DNA of 64,000 nucleotides from CBFDCQ01 sp965603355 (GTDB lineage Bacteria; Hydrogenedentota; CAZGCA01; CBFDCQ01): the NCBI GenBank assembly GCA_965603355.1, contig CBFDCQ010000007.1, forward strand, positions 19,047 to 83,046, given 5' to 3'. The notes beneath the pieces are model-generated. The model saw nothing but the letters and a program-made list of their open reading frames with translations. It had not been told where the DNA came from and ran no database searches. Each line of letters begins with the position of its first letter. Positions within the stretch are counted from its first letter, which is position 1. Made by a program: the position numbers and the translations under genes. This document shows, piece by piece, positions 32,855-45,991 of this stretch.

Positions 32855-34207
32855 ATGAAAGTCAGCTACGTGTGTCAGGAGTGCGGGTTCACGGCGCCGA
32901 AATGGCTGGGCAAGTGTCCGGACTGCAGCGCGTGGAACACCATGGTGGAGGAGGTGACGCAGGCACGCGCAGGATTTGATCGGTCGCGGTCGGCGACAGT
33001 AAACAAGCCGTTAGCCTTGACACACGATTCTGGCCGGACGGACGCGCGCATCTTCACAGGCATTGGAGAACTCGACAGGGTCCTTGGCGGCGGCATAGTG
33101 CCCGGCTCTGTTGTTCTGGTGGGAGGCGACCCCGGTATCGGAAAGTCTACCTTGATGCTTCAAACTTGCCACCGTGCTGAGAAGAACGGTGCGCCCGTGC
33201 TGTACGTGTCCGGGGAGGAATCCTTCGATCAGACAAGAATGCGGGCCAGAAGGCTCGGGACGATGACGGACGAGCTGATGATCCTCACGGAAACGCAGGT
33301 TGACGCCATCCGAGATGAGATAGAGCGAGGTCAATATGTCCTTGTCGTGATAGATTCGATCCAGTCGCTGTACACTCCCAGGCTGCCCAGCACCCCGGGA
33401 AGTGTCGCGCAGGTGCGCGAGTGCGCCAACGAACTTATCAGCACCGTGAAGGCCCTCAACGTGGCGGCCTTTTTCGTGGGTCATGTCACGAAACAGGGAG
33501 CCATTGCGGGACCGCGCGTGCTCGAGCATATGGTCGATACGGTGCTCTATTTCGAAGGGGAAGGGCACAAGGACTTGCGGATATTGCGCGCCGTCAAGAA
33601 CCGGTTCGGGTCGACAAACGAGATCGGCGTGTTCGAGATGACCGATCACGGTCTTGAGGAGATACGCAACGCCAGTCGCGCGCTCCTTGACGAACGGCCA
33701 CGCGGGACGTCCGGGTCGGTCGTAGCGTCAGTAATGGAAGGCACCAGATCGCTTCTGGTAGAGTTACAGGCGCTCGTTAGCAAGTCCGCGCTGGCGGTTC
33801 CGAGAAGAACCGTAACCGGGGTTAATGTCAACAGAGTCAACCTGATCCTGGCCATCCTCGAGAAACGGGCGGGGTTGAACCTCTCGGACAAAGACGTCTT
33901 CATAAACGTGGCGGGCGGCATTCGAGTCAACGAGCCTGCCGCGGATCTGGCAATAGCTGTCGCCGTCGCGTCAAGTTTCTTCGACGTTCCCGTCGATCCG
34001 GACCTGACAGTGTTCGGCGAGATAGGTCTCGCGGGAGAGGTCAGGTCGGTCAGTCATGCTGGAAAACGCGTGGCGGAAGCTGGTAAACTGGGATTCAAGA
34101 GGTGCGCTCTACCGAGGAGCGGCACGCCGAAAGAGGTCTCGAACGGAATCAAGACGCTGCCGGTGTCACGCCTGCGCGACGCTCTCGAGGTAGCGCTGGA
34201 GAGGTGA
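32855..34207 (+). CDS. radA: DNA repair protein RadA
   Basis: RecA-like ATPase that processes branched recombination intermediates. The ATG at 32855 (GGAAGG upstream) gives 450 residues beginning MKVSYVCQECG. Zinc finger Cys7, Cys10, Cys21, Cys24; Walker A GDPGIGKST at 91-99; Walker B VLVVIDSIQS; the RadA-specific KNRFGSTNEIGVFEM; and a C-terminal Lon-protease-like domain (FINVAGGIRVNEPAADLAIAVAVASS) lacking a protease Ser-Lys pair. The disA start codon follows only 3 nt after the stop, a conserved neighbourhood also found in Bacillus. Confidence 0.96.
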   Translation: MKVSYVCQECGFTAPKWLGKCPDCSAWNTMVEEVTQARAGFDRSRSATVNKPLALTHDSGRTDARIFTGIGELDRVLGGGIVPGSVVLVGGDPGIGKSTLMLQTCHRAEKNGAPVLYVSGEESFDQTRMRARRLGTMTDELMILTETQVDAIRDEIERGQYVLVVIDSIQSLYTPRLPSTPGSVAQVRECANELISTVKALNVAAFFVGHVTKQGAIAGPRVLEHMVDTVLYFEGEGHKDLRILRAVKNRFGSTNEIGVFEMTDHGLEEIRNASRALLDERPRGTSGSVVASVMEGTRSLLVELQALVSKSALAVPRRTVTGVNVNRVNLILAILEKRAGLNLSDKDVFINVAGGIRVNEPAADLAIAVAVASSFFDVPVDPDLTVFGEIGLAGEVRSVSHAGKRVAEAGKLGFKRCALPRSGTPKEVSNGIKTLPVSRLRDALEVALER

Positions 34208-34209
34208 AA

Positions 34210-35292
34210 ATGGCAAAGAAAAGCGATGAGCAGCGAATCCGGGAAAAGTACAACGCAGCGCTTAAGCTAGTAGCGCCTGGCTCCCCGTTGCGCGAAGGCC
34301 TTTCATACATACTGCAAAGCGGCACGGGAGGACTGCTCGTGCTGGACGATTCCAGAAAGGCGGAAAGGCTGTGCGAAGGAGGAGTGAACATCGACAGGCC
34401 GTTCAGTCCTACATTGCTCTACGAGCTGTCCAAAATGGATGGCGCAATTGTACTGAACGTTGATGCGACACGAATCGATTCCGCAAACGTATTCCTTGCG
34501 CCGAGCAGGTCGGTCTCCAGCATGGAGACCGGAACAAGGCACAGAGCTGCTGAACGATTGGCAAAACAGGCGGTTGCGGCGGTGATTGCCATATCGCAGA
34601 GGAGAAACTCTGTGACGCTGTACGTAGGTACCATGAAACATGTGCTTGAGAGCATACCGACTTTGCTGAACAAGGCCAGCCAGGCGTTACAGACCCTCGA
34701 GAAGTACTGTAACACCTTACAGGAGCAGCTCGAGGAACTCAGCATTCGCGAGTTTCAGGATATGGTCACTGTCTTCGACGTATGCGAAGCCATACAGAGA
34801 GCCGAGAGGATCAGACGCATCGGCGAGGAGATAAAACCGTACATCATGGAGCTGGGCATCGAGGGCCGGTTAGTCGATCTGCAGCTCAGGGAGCTGATAG
34901 GCGTGTACGAGCAAGGCTTCCTGGTGATTCAGGATTTCCACAAGGAACGCGACTCAAATACCGCTGAAAAGGTCCAGGACACGATAGCTGAGATGGCCGA
35001 CAAGGAGTTGCTCAACCTCAATAACATATGTAACGCGCTCGGATACGGTCCGAACATGCGCGTCGTGGATACGTACCTGGGCTCGCGTGGTTACCGAATT
35101 CTGACTCAGACCCACCGGTTGTCACAAAGAAATATCGAGAACCTCGTACGGGCTTTCGGCAGCCTTCAGGAAATCCTGCGTGCGCCGCGCGAGCAGCTCG
35201 TCGCTGTGGAGGGAGTCGGTGAGATTCTGGCGGAACGCATCCGCGTTAGTCTCGACCTTCTGAGAAACCAGCTTGCCCTCGAAGTGCGGTGA
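34210..35292 (+). CDS. disA: DNA-integrity scanning diadenylate cyclase DisA
   Basis: Makes c-di-AMP from two ATP and reports on branched DNA. Start ATG 34210, 2 nt after the radA stop, with GAGAGGTGA as ribosome-binding site; 360 residues, the family length. The DAC domain has D77-G78-A79 (MDGAIVLN) and R110-H111-R112 (GTRHRAAERLA), the catalytic DGA and RHR motifs, both intact. A helical linker follows, and the C-terminal helix-hairpin-helix DNA-binding domain (LREPREQL-type: APREQLVAVEGVGEILAERI) is complete. Pairing with radA suggests DNA damage tunes c-di-AMP, as in B. subtilis. No c-di-AMP phosphodiesterase is in the window. Confidence 0.96.
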   Translation: MAKKSDEQRIREKYNAALKLVAPGSPLREGLSYILQSGTGGLLVLDDSRKAERLCEGGVNIDRPFSPTLLYELSKMDGAIVLNVDATRIDSANVFLAPSRSVSSMETGTRHRAAERLAKQAVAAVIAISQRRNSVTLYVGTMKHVLESIPTLLNKASQALQTLEKYCNTLQEQLEELSIREFQDMVTVFDVCEAIQRAERIRRIGEEIKPYIMELGIEGRLVDLQLRELIGVYEQGFLVIQDFHKERDSNTAEKVQDTIAEMADKELLNLNNICNALGYGPNMRVVDTYLGSRGYRILTQTHRLSQRNIENLVRAFGSLQEILRAPREQLVAVEGVGEILAERIRVSLDLLRNQLALEVR

Positions 35293-35369
35293 CAAAGCCT
35301 GCCTGGCGGTCACCCAAATCATTGCAGAGGCTCATAGGCAATTCCGGGAGGGGTGCCGGTGCACGGAGC

Positions 35370-35398
35370 TTGACATCACACGCCCAATATGTTACAAT
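35370..35398 (+). promoter_or_regulatory. Strong sigma70-like promoter upstream of the metal-efflux operon (distal)
   Basis: A perfect TTGACA, exactly 17 nt, and TACAAT. It is 249 nt before the TolC-family start, so its transcript would have a long leader. Confidence 0.6.
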
Positions 35399-35570
35399 CC
35401 CGATTGATTTAGTCGACAAGGAGCTCGCCCTGTTGGTGGCGCAGATATAGTCCGTCAATGTCCGGAGTTCCGTCTGAACCGGCCCAGGGCTGTGATGAAG
35501 GCCTGATGAAGTCCCGTTGCGTGCAGGACGCAAGCCAGCAAAGCAGATTATCCTCGTCTGAGCAGCTGAG

Positions 35571-35599
35571 TTGACTTTGCCGTGCGTCCATATTATCAT
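35571..35599 (+). promoter_or_regulatory. Sigma70-like promoter for the metal-efflux operon (proximal)
   Basis: TTGACT, a 17-nt spacer and TATCAT, ending 47 nt before the start codon at 35647. Confidence 0.5.
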
Positions 35600-35646
35600 T
35601 CTTTCGGGACGCGAAAGGGTACCGCCTCGGTGGCGGGGTCTCAAAG

Positions 35647-37038
35647 ATGAGAAGACACGTCATTCTGTCCGTGTTGAGCTTGGCAGGAACGCTTGTTATC
35701 GGCTGCGCATCTCTTGAAGAGCGCAAGGCTTTCGAGGAGCATGCCGCAGCAGCGCGAACCTCGTACGTTTCCGCTGACCGCTCATACGGCCGCCAGGACT
35801 TACCTGTTCTCAACGAGGAATCCGCGCTTTCAGACTACCTGGCGTACGCCGCCTTGAACAACCCGGGGTTGGAGGCGACGTTCAATCGCTGGAAAGCGGC
35901 CCTCGAGAGGATTCCTCAAGCGCGTTCCTTGCCGGACCCCAGGTTCAACTACGCGTACTTCATCCGTGAGGTGGAAACCCGCGTCGGTCCGCAAGAGCAG
36001 AAGGTTGGTATCGCGCAGATGTTCCCCTGGTTCGGTAAGCTGGAGTTACGCGGGGATATCGCCCTTGAGGCCGCGAACGCCGAAAGACAACGATACGAGG
36101 CGGCTAAACTCAAGCTGTTCCACAGGGTGAAGAAAGCTTATTACGAGTACTACTACTTTGGCCGCGCTATGTCAATCACTGAAGAGAACGTGCAGTTGTT
36201 GAGCGATCTCGAGGCGGTCGCGCGTACCAAGTATACAGCCGGCGCGCCGACGTATGCTGCGATGATAAAGGCACAGGTGGAGCTCGGCAAGTTGGAGGAC
36301 CGGCTGCTGACGCTCCGCGACATCGTAAGCCCGGTAGTCGCCGAGTTGAACGCTGCGATGAACAGACGCTCGAACGCTCCCATACCTGTCCCTCAAGCCA
36401 TTCCCGAAGACGATGTTGCTTTCTCGAACGAGCAACTCTTTGCCTCGCTCAAGGAAGGCAATCCAGAACTGAGGGCGGCGGACTTCATGGCGGCAAAGGA
36501 TAAGGCTGCGATTGACCTGGCGAAGAAGGACCGCTTCCCGGACATCACCGTCGGGTTGGAGTACATAGATACCGACAGTGCGCTGATGCCGGATACGAGA
36601 GACAGCAGCAAGGACCCTGTCGTCGGCATGCTCTCGATCAACTTACCCATCTGGCGCGACAAGTACCGTGCGGCAGAGAGAGAAGCCAGAGCGCGCTACG
36701 AAGCAGCGTTGACAGAGCGGGAAGATCGGGAGAATAACCTTGTCGCCAAGCTGCAAATGGCGCTGTACGGTTTCCGGGAGGCCGAGAGGAAGATCGATCT
36801 GTATAGAGACGCTCTGATCCCAAAAGCTAACCAGTCTTTCGAAGTAACCCAACAAGCGTACGAGACGGGCAAGGCGGATTTCCTCGACCTGATTGACGCC
36901 CAGAGAGTTCTGCTGGAATTCAAGCTATCACACGAAAGGGCTCTCTCCAATCGGGCTCAGAAACTGGCTGAGATAGAGATGCTGGTTGGAAGAGAGGTTC
37001 CAAGGATTGTGGAGGCAGATTCAGCCACCGACGGATAG
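35647..37038 (+). CDS. TolC/CusC-family outer-membrane efflux lipoprotein
   Basis: 463 residues with a lipoprotein signal ending LVIGC (Cys20). Two outer-membrane efflux repeats are visible, each a long helical hairpin plus strands: LAYAALNNPGLEATFNRWKAALERIPQARSLPDPRFNYAYF (about 60-100), QMFPWFGKLELRGDIALEAANAERQRYEAAK, and in the second half LNLPIW-like SINLPIWRDKYRAAEREARARYEAAL and AYETGKADFLDLIDAQRVLLEFKL. This is the outer-membrane duct of the tripartite RND pump encoded downstream. The gene opens a cluster of five genes with small gaps: outer-membrane factor, small membrane protein, adaptor, pump, metal-binding lipoprotein. Confidence 0.9.
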   Translation: MRRHVILSVLSLAGTLVIGCASLEERKAFEEHAAAARTSYVSADRSYGRQDLPVLNEESALSDYLAYAALNNPGLEATFNRWKAALERIPQARSLPDPRFNYAYFIREVETRVGPQEQKVGIAQMFPWFGKLELRGDIALEAANAERQRYEAAKLKLFHRVKKAYYEYYYFGRAMSITEENVQLLSDLEAVARTKYTAGAPTYAAMIKAQVELGKLEDRLLTLRDIVSPVVAELNAAMNRRSNAPIPVPQAIPEDDVAFSNEQLFASLKEGNPELRAADFMAAKDKAAIDLAKKDRFPDITVGLEYIDTDSALMPDTRDSSKDPVVGMLSINLPIWRDKYRAAEREARARYEAALTEREDRENNLVAKLQMALYGFREAERKIDLYRDALIPKANQSFEVTQQAYETGKADFLDLIDAQRVLLEFKLSHERALSNRAQKLAEIEMLVGREVPRIVEADSATDG

Positions 37039-37049
37039 AAAAGACAACC

Positions 37050-37370
37050 GTGAGATTAAAGTCTATCTTATTGGCATTCAGCGCTGCCATCGTATTGATC
37101 AGTATCGTTCCGGCAGTACCGGCCCAGGAAGAGATTGAGCAGGAGGCAACAGGATCGGCAGACGTACTGCCAAAGCCGCGCTTTGCGTGGTACAGGCTGA
37201 CAATCCCGTTTGGAATCACAACGTTTTCACTTCTGGTTCTGACCTTGCTCGCGGGCTGGTTCATGCGGTTAAAGAGAAAACTCCTGTTCAAATGGCACAG
37301 ACGTCTCGCCATTACGACACTTATCGCGGCATTATGCCATCTACTCGTGGTGATTCTATCCCGCTCATAA
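37050..37370 (+). CDS. Small membrane protein with a His-x(13)-His helix, in the metal-efflux operon
   Basis: 106 residues from a GTG start 11 nt after the TolC-family gene; the ribosome-binding site is weak. A signal peptide (about 1-25, ending VPAQE) is followed by an acidic stretch and two transmembrane helices (about 52-71 and 86-104). The second begins FKWHRRLAITTLIAALCHLLVVIL. Two His residues spaced by 13 within one helix, next to Arg, recall haem-b ligands in cytochrome b561/ferric-reductase-like proteins, but with two helices and one His pair it is not a full member. It may bind haem or metal, or assemble with the pump; this is inference from context. Confidence 0.65.
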   Translation: MRLKSILLAFSAAIVLISIVPAVPAQEEIEQEATGSADVLPKPRFAWYRLTIPFGITTFSLLVLTLLAGWFMRLKRKLLFKWHRRLAITTLIAALCHLLVVILSRS

Positions 37371-37407
37371 ATCGAAAACCGAATTCTGGCAAGAGGGGTG
37401 TCTAGTG

Positions 37408-39415
37408 ATGAAAGCGTTTCGGAAGAGATTTCAGCAGCCCCGCTACAAGACGGGGCTGGTTGTCGTTCTTGTAGCCGCTGCCTTTGTGTTGGGCCGCTCG
37501 TGCAGCGGCAGAGCGCCGCAGGTGCCCGCAGGAGGCGGCGAGGAGCCATCCGTTCAAGCAGAGGCGCAGGTCTGGACGTGCGCGATGCACCCGCATTATA
37601 CCCAGGAGAAACCGGGCACGTGCCCTTTCTGCGGGATGGAGCTGATACCGGCAACCAGCGGAGAGTTGGACGGAGAGGGTCTCGGTCCGCGTGAGCTCAA
37701 ATTGAGCCCCGCAGCTATCGCTTTGGCAAATATCGAGGTCGCGCCGGTGGAACGGAAGCCGGTGTCAGCGGAAATCAGGATGGTCGGCAAGATCGATTAC
37801 GATGAGACACGCCTCGCCTACATTACAGCACGGTTTCCGGGTCGCCTCGATCGGCTCTACGTGGATTACACGGGAATACCGGTCACGAAAGGCGACCACA
37901 TGGCGGAGGTTTACAGCCCGGAACTTCTGACTGCCCAGGAGGAGCTTTTGCAGGCTTTGCGGACCGTCAAGGAGCTTGAGCGGAGCAAGCTCACGAGTAT
38001 GAAGGAAACCGCACTACGAACCGTGGAAGCCGCACGCGAGAAGCTCCGCCTGTGGGAACTGACAGGGGAACAGGTCGACGCGATCGAGAAACGCGGCGTG
38101 ACGATTGACCGCATGACCATCTACGCGTCGATGGGCGGCATCGTCATCCACAAGTACGCGCTCGAGGGGACGTACGTCAATACCGGTGACCGCATCTACA
38201 CTATAGCCGACCTCACCCAGGTCTGGGCAAAACTTGATGCGTACGAGTCGGACATCACTTGGCTGACGATTGGGCAGGAGGTGGAGTTTGAATCGGAATC
38301 GTACCCGGGCGTCGTTTTCAGAGGTAAGATAGCCTTCATCGACCCGGTTCTCGACGCGAAGACCCACACGGTCAAGGTGCGCGTCAACGTGCCAAACGCA
38401 GATGGCAGGCTCAAGCCGGAGATGTTCGTTCGCGCAGTGGTTCGCTCCAAGGTTGCGGCAGGCGGCAAGGTGGTGGCGCCGTACATGATCGGGAAGTGGA
38501 TGTGTCCGATGCACCCGGAGATCGTCAAGGACGGCGCCGGCAGCTGCGATATCTGTGGAATGCCGTTGAAGACGACGGAATCGCTCGGGTATGTCTCGGC
38601 TGACGCCGCCGCCCAGGACGTACCGCTTGTCATTCCCGCATCCGCGCCGCTCATCACGGGCAAGCGCGCGGTGGTTTATGTCAAGGTTCCAGACAAAGAG
38701 GGCGTGTTCGAGGGGCGCGAGGTCGTGCTCGGTCCGCGCGCAGGTGACTACTACCTCGTGAAAGAGGGTCTGCAGGAGGGCGAGTTGGTCGTCGTTAACG
38801 GAAACTTCAAGATCGACAGCGCGCTGCAGATTATGGCCAAACCGAGCATGATGAGTCCCGAAGGAGGCGCGCCTGCTCCGGGACATCAGCACGGCGCTAT
38901 GCCGGCAGCGGCCGTTGCGGAAAAGATCGAAGTGCCGGAAGCGTTCCAGACCCAGTTGCACAACCTGTACCAGGCGTATCTCAAGATTCAGGACGCGCTC
39001 GCAAGCGACGATAATGACAACGCGGTCAGCGCTGTCAAAGCGGCCGGCGACGCGCTCGATGCAGTGGACATGAAGCTTCTCGAGGGCGAAGCTCATATGA
39101 AATGGATGAAACACCAGGCGAACCTAGGCAAAGCGATCAAGGACATGACTGACGCGGGCAATATCGAAGGAATTCGCGCTGGGTTTGCACTAATATCGGA
39201 GGAACTCCCCAGAGCGATCCGCGCCTTCGGTTTAGGCGTTGACGAACCGATCTATATTCTCAAGTGCCCGATGGCGTTCGACGGGCGCGGCGCGACGTGG
39301 CTGCAAGCTGCTCGCGATACGCGCAACCCGTATTTCGGAGCGGTAATGCTTAAGTGCGGCGAGGTGATTGAGACCCTGCCCCCAAGCGCCTCTCACGGGA
39401 CCGGAGAAGATCAGC

Positions 39416-39423
<8 letters not shown>
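37408..39423 (+). CDS. cusB: RND efflux periplasmic adaptor, CusB type, with two heavy-metal-binding modules and a DUF3347 tail
   Basis: 671 residues, much longer than E. coli CusB (407). After a membrane anchor (about 17-31) comes a first heavy-metal-binding module (Cys58, His61, Cys72, Cys75 in CAMHPHYTQEKPGTCPFCGMEL). The adaptor core follows (FPGRLDRLYVDYTGIPVTKGDHMAEVYSPEL, helical hairpin, IYASMGGIVIHKYALEGTYVNTGDRIYTIADLTQVWAKLDAYESDI). A second metal module (CPMHPEIVKDGAGSCDICGMPL) interrupts the distal part. The C-terminal roughly 160 residues are a DUF3347 domain (LHNLYQAYLKIQDAL...CPMAF...NPYFGAVMLKCGEV). It overlaps the pump gene by 8 bp. Copper(I) or silver is the likely substrate; zinc or cobalt cannot be excluded. 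Confidence 0.92.
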
Positions 39424-43372
<3,949 letters not shown>

Positions 43373-43421
43373 CGGCGCGTCTGACAGACGCAGCCCAGGA
43401 TGTGAAAGGAGGTGAACAACT

Positions 43422-43643
43422 ATGAAGAAGATGCTGACTATTGCCGTTCTGGTAGCGCTGGTTGCGGTGACAATCTTTGCCATTTCCGGCTGCGGAAAGA
43501 GCCAAGAGACCACAACCGTCGAGAAGCCGGCGGAACAGTCCGCCGCGCAGTATGCGTGTTCCATGAAATGGGAGGGCGAGAAAACGTATGCGAGCCCCGG
43601 CAAATGTCCCAAGTGCGGGATGGCATTGACGAAAACGGAGTAA
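43422..43643 (+). CDS. Small heavy-metal-binding lipoprotein
   Basis: 73 residues from an ATG with a textbook ribosome-binding site (AAAGGAGGTGA). Lipoprotein signal ending AISGC (Cys24), then a 20-residue linker and one heavy-metal-binding module (YACSMKWEGEKTYASPGKCPKCGMAL; Cys46, Cys62, Cys65). It is the same module found twice in the adaptor of this operon, but with Lys-Trp where the usual His-Pro stands after CxM. It lies 49 bp after the pump gene and is likely a periplasmic metal chaperone or buffer for it. It resembles the small metallochaperone-like proteins encoded with other Cus-type pumps. Confidence 0.85.
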   Translation: MKKMLTIAVLVALVAVTIFAISGCGKSQETTTVEKPAEQSAAQYACSMKWEGEKTYASPGKCPKCGMALTKTE

Positions 43644-43764
43644 GCCACGACTTGCTTGCCATGGCGTAATTCTGGTTGGCACCCTCGCCGACAAGAGGTC
43701 GCGGCCACAGCCGCAGTGCCATAGTCCGGCGCGTTCGTCTGGCACTCCTTTCCTCCAGACACGC

Positions 43765-43793
43765 TTGACCGGAACAGCCTTTTCAGGTACAAT
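43765..43793 (+). promoter_or_regulatory. Candidate sigma70 promoter for the PilZ gene
   Basis: TTGACC, exactly 17 nt, and TACAAT. Because transcription would begin near 43800, the GTG at 43834 is the plausible start of the PilZ gene. Confidence 0.6.
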
Positions 43794-43833
43794 AGACTAT
43801 GGTGGTCCAATTGCATATGGAAGGGCTGTTGAA

Positions 43834-44214
43834 GTGGGGAAGAAAACCAAAGAGCGCCGAAAACATCCAAGAGCTCTCAGGCACGTTGAACTCTCGCTCG
43901 TTGGCGAGGAACCGGGCATACTTAACCACGTAGACAACATAAGTTGCTCGGGCGTTCTGTGTCATACGGCCAAGAAGCTGCCGATGATGAGCAAGGTGGC
44001 TATGGAGGTCGCCCTCGACACCCCTCGCGGCTCCTCACACGAGATCGAGCATTTAGAGTGTCAAGGTGTCGTGGTCAGATGCGAGCCGCATCTTGACGAG
44101 GAAACGGGCGGGTACGGAATCGCGATCTTCTTCACCAGGATGTCCGAGGAAGACCGGGCAAGACTGACGAGTTTCGTTGATCGGCACATCGCGAAAGAGG
44201 TCGCCGACGCATAA
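43834..44214 (+). CDS. Single-domain PilZ protein
   Basis: 126 residues from GTG 43834 (GGAAGGG 12 nt upstream; the longer frame would begin inside the promoter). ERRKHPR gives the RxxxR half of the c-di-GMP-binding site and NISCSG the D/NxSxxG half, with strand pattern VELSLVGEEPGILNHV and YGIAIFFTRM around them. The second motif has Asn in place of the usual Asp, as in the other PilZ protein of this window. It is expected to be a cytosolic c-di-GMP effector. It is monocistronic, between the metal-efflux operon and convergent ftsB. Confidence 0.82.
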   Translation: MGKKTKERRKHPRALRHVELSLVGEEPGILNHVDNISCSGVLCHTAKKLPMMSKVAMEVALDTPRGSSHEIEHLECQGVVVRCEPHLDEETGGYGIAIFFTRMSEEDRARLTSFVDRHIAKEVADA

Positions 44215-44310
44215 TTCTCGTACCTGGCCGGCTTGATCTCAGCCGATATCCATCACGGGGCGCTTTAGAGCGCGCCGCCAAACGGCACACGTGCCTGACT
44301 CCGCTATGAG

Positions 44311-44646
44311 TCACTGCTGGTCGGGACCTGTCAAGTGGTATACTGTTTCCCCATCCTTGACGAGGCCGATCTTCTGTCGCGCAGCCTTCTCGAAGTGAAG
44401 TGGGTTATCGGCGGGAGTTGAGAGTACGCGGATTCTCGCCCCTAGCTCGTCGTTCTCAGCCTCAATCCGCTCGACGCTTGAGCGCTTGCTTTCGACTTGC
44501 CGGTCTATTTCCCGAAGCCTCTGATAGCCCGGGTAGTAAAAGCAATATAGTCCGGCTATGAGGGCGAGGCAACAGACGAGCCCGAACAGCGTTACAGCCA
44601 GTCTACGCAATATTGTAAAAGACTTCCGGTCCCCTGAAGATCGCAT
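44311..44646 (-). CDS. ftsB: FtsB/DivIC-type septum formation initiator
   Basis: 111 residues: short cytoplasmic N-terminus, one transmembrane helix (about 15-36, LAVTLFGLVCCLALIAGLYCFYY), then a coiled coil (YQRLREIDRQVESKRSSVERIEAENDELGARI). The family tail is DNPLHFEKAARQKIGLVKDGETVYHL, very typical of the DivIC/FtsB family. It is a bitopic divisome protein linking FtsL and FtsQ. The ATG at 44646 lies within the end of eno (44-nt overlap), an arrangement that couples the two; eno-ftsB adjacency is common in bacteria. Confidence 0.87.
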   Translation of the reverse strand: MRSSGDRKSFTILRRLAVTLFGLVCCLALIAGLYCFYYPGYQRLREIDRQVESKRSSVERIEAENDELGARIRVLSTPADNPLHFEKAARQKIGLVKDGETVYHLTGPDQQ

Positions 44647-45892
44647 CCCTGCCAAGTTCCTCCTCAATCCGCAACAGTTGGTTGTACTTCGCCACACGTT
44701 CGCTCCTTGATATGGAGCCGGTTTTGATCTGTCCGGTGTTCATCGCAACTGCGAGATCGGCGATAGTTGTATCCTCGGTCTCGCCGCTTCGATGCGAGAT
44801 AACCGCAGTGTACCCGGCGCTTTTCGCCATCTCGATCGCGTCCAGGGTCTCGGTCAGCGTACCGATCTGGTTCAACTTGATGAGAATCGAGTTCGCGACA
44901 CCTTCCTTGATCCCTCTTGCCAGCCTGTCCGTGTTGGTGACGAACAGGTCGTCGCCGACAATCTGTATTCTGTCCCCAAGGCGCACCGTCAGCTCGGACC
45001 AACCGTCCCAGTCGTCCTCCGCGAGCCCGTCCTCTATCGAGACTATCGGGTACTTGTCAACCCAGTTCGCGTAAAATTCCACCATCTCCTCGACGGATTT
45101 GAGCGGTTGGGCTTCGGCGGACAGATTGTACTTCCCATTCTCGTAGAACGAGCTTGCCGCCGGATCAAGCGCTAAGGAGATATCTTTCCCCGCCTCGTAA
45201 CCGGCCTCCGTAATCGCCTTGAGTATCACCTCAATAGCTTCCTCGTTAGAGCCGAGGTTGGGAGCGAACCCGCCCTCGTCTCCGACGGCCGTGTTCAACC
45301 CTTTCGACTTGAGCACCTTCTTGAGGCTGTGAAACACCTCCGCGCCCATCTGGACCGCACGCTTCAAGGAGCCGGCCCCGAGAGGCATTATCATGAACTC
45401 CTGAAGATCCACGTTGTTGTCCGCATGCAGACCGCCATTTACTATGTTCATCATCGGCACGGGCAACTCGACGGCGCGCGTGCCGCCGATGTAACGGTAC
45501 AGCGGGAGTCCCGTGGCCGCTGCGGCCGCCTTGGCGGTAGCAAGGGATACGCCCAACACGGCGTTGGCCCCAAGATGCCCCTTGTTCTTCGTGCCGTCCA
45601 GACGTATCATCGTACGGTCTATGCCGACTTGATCGAGCGCGTCCATCCCAACGAGCGCCGACGATATGGTGCCGCTAACGTTCTCAACCGCCCGCGATAC
45701 CCCTTTACCGCAGTAGCGCGACTCGTCACCGTCCCTCAGCTCCACAGCTTCGTGTTCGCCGGTCGAGGCTCCGGACGGAACAGCCGCCCGTCCCATGGCG
45801 CCGCATTCGAGGTAGACGTCAACCTCGACGGTCGGATTACCTCTAGAATCCACGATCTCCCTTGCAATCAACTCGCTGATCTTCGTTGTCAT
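44603..45892 (-). CDS. eno: Enolase
   Basis: Interconverts 2-phosphoglycerate and phosphoenolpyruvate; glycolysis. The ATG at 45892 is chosen (AAGAGGTGGGA upstream). At 429 residues it is full length: REIVDSRGNPTVEVDV at the N-terminus, SGASTGEHEAVELRDGD, VPMMNIVNGG, VGDEGGFAPN, SIEDGLAEDDWDGW, VGDDLFVTN (Mg ligand), ILIKLNQIGT (catalytic Lys) and ISHRSGETED. It is the penultimate gene of the minus-strand housekeeping run. Confidence 0.98.
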   Translation of the reverse strand: MTTKISELIAREIVDSRGNPTVEVDVYLECGAMGRAAVPSGASTGEHEAVELRDGDESRYCGKGVSRAVENVSGTISSALVGMDALDQVGIDRTMIRLDGTKNKGHLGANAVLGVSLATAKAAAAATGLPLYRYIGGTRAVELPVPMMNIVNGGLHADNNVDLQEFMIMPLGAGSLKRAVQMGAEVFHSLKKVLKSKGLNTAVGDEGGFAPNLGSNEEAIEVILKAITEAGYEAGKDISLALDPAASSFYENGKYNLSAEAQPLKSVEEMVEFYANWVDKYPIVSIEDGLAEDDWDGWSELTVRLGDRIQIVGDDLFVTNTDRLARGIKEGVANSILIKLNQIGTLTETLDAIEMAKSAGYTAVISHRSGETEDTTIADLAVAMNTGQIKTGSISRSERVAKYNQLLRIEEELGRDAIFRGPEVFYNIA

Positions 45893-45991
45893 AGTCGCGT
45901 CTCCCACCTCTTAATTGGAAAACCAAGCCCACCTTGCTCCGATAAGTTTACCACTAATCGTCACACAATATCCAGAAGAATCTTCCGAACC

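Larger units (their letters stand above)
35293..35646. other. 354-bp region upstream of the metal-efflux operon
   Basis: Contains the two promoter candidates listed separately (35370 and 35571) and a short CCGCC-TCGGT-GGCGG hairpin at 35622-35636, 10 nt before the first start codon, that could be a regulator site or leader stem. No metal-responsive regulator gene is adjacent. The block around 35510-35550 was checked for riboswitch consensus and not accepted. Confidence 0.5.

Noticed and set aside
35505..35550. Riboswitch-like stretch (GGACGCAAGCC) upstream of the metal-efflux operon, reminiscent of a c-di-GMP-I element
   Set aside because: Only a few consensus bases match. The upstream GGGCAAA-type segment and the pairing stems are absent.
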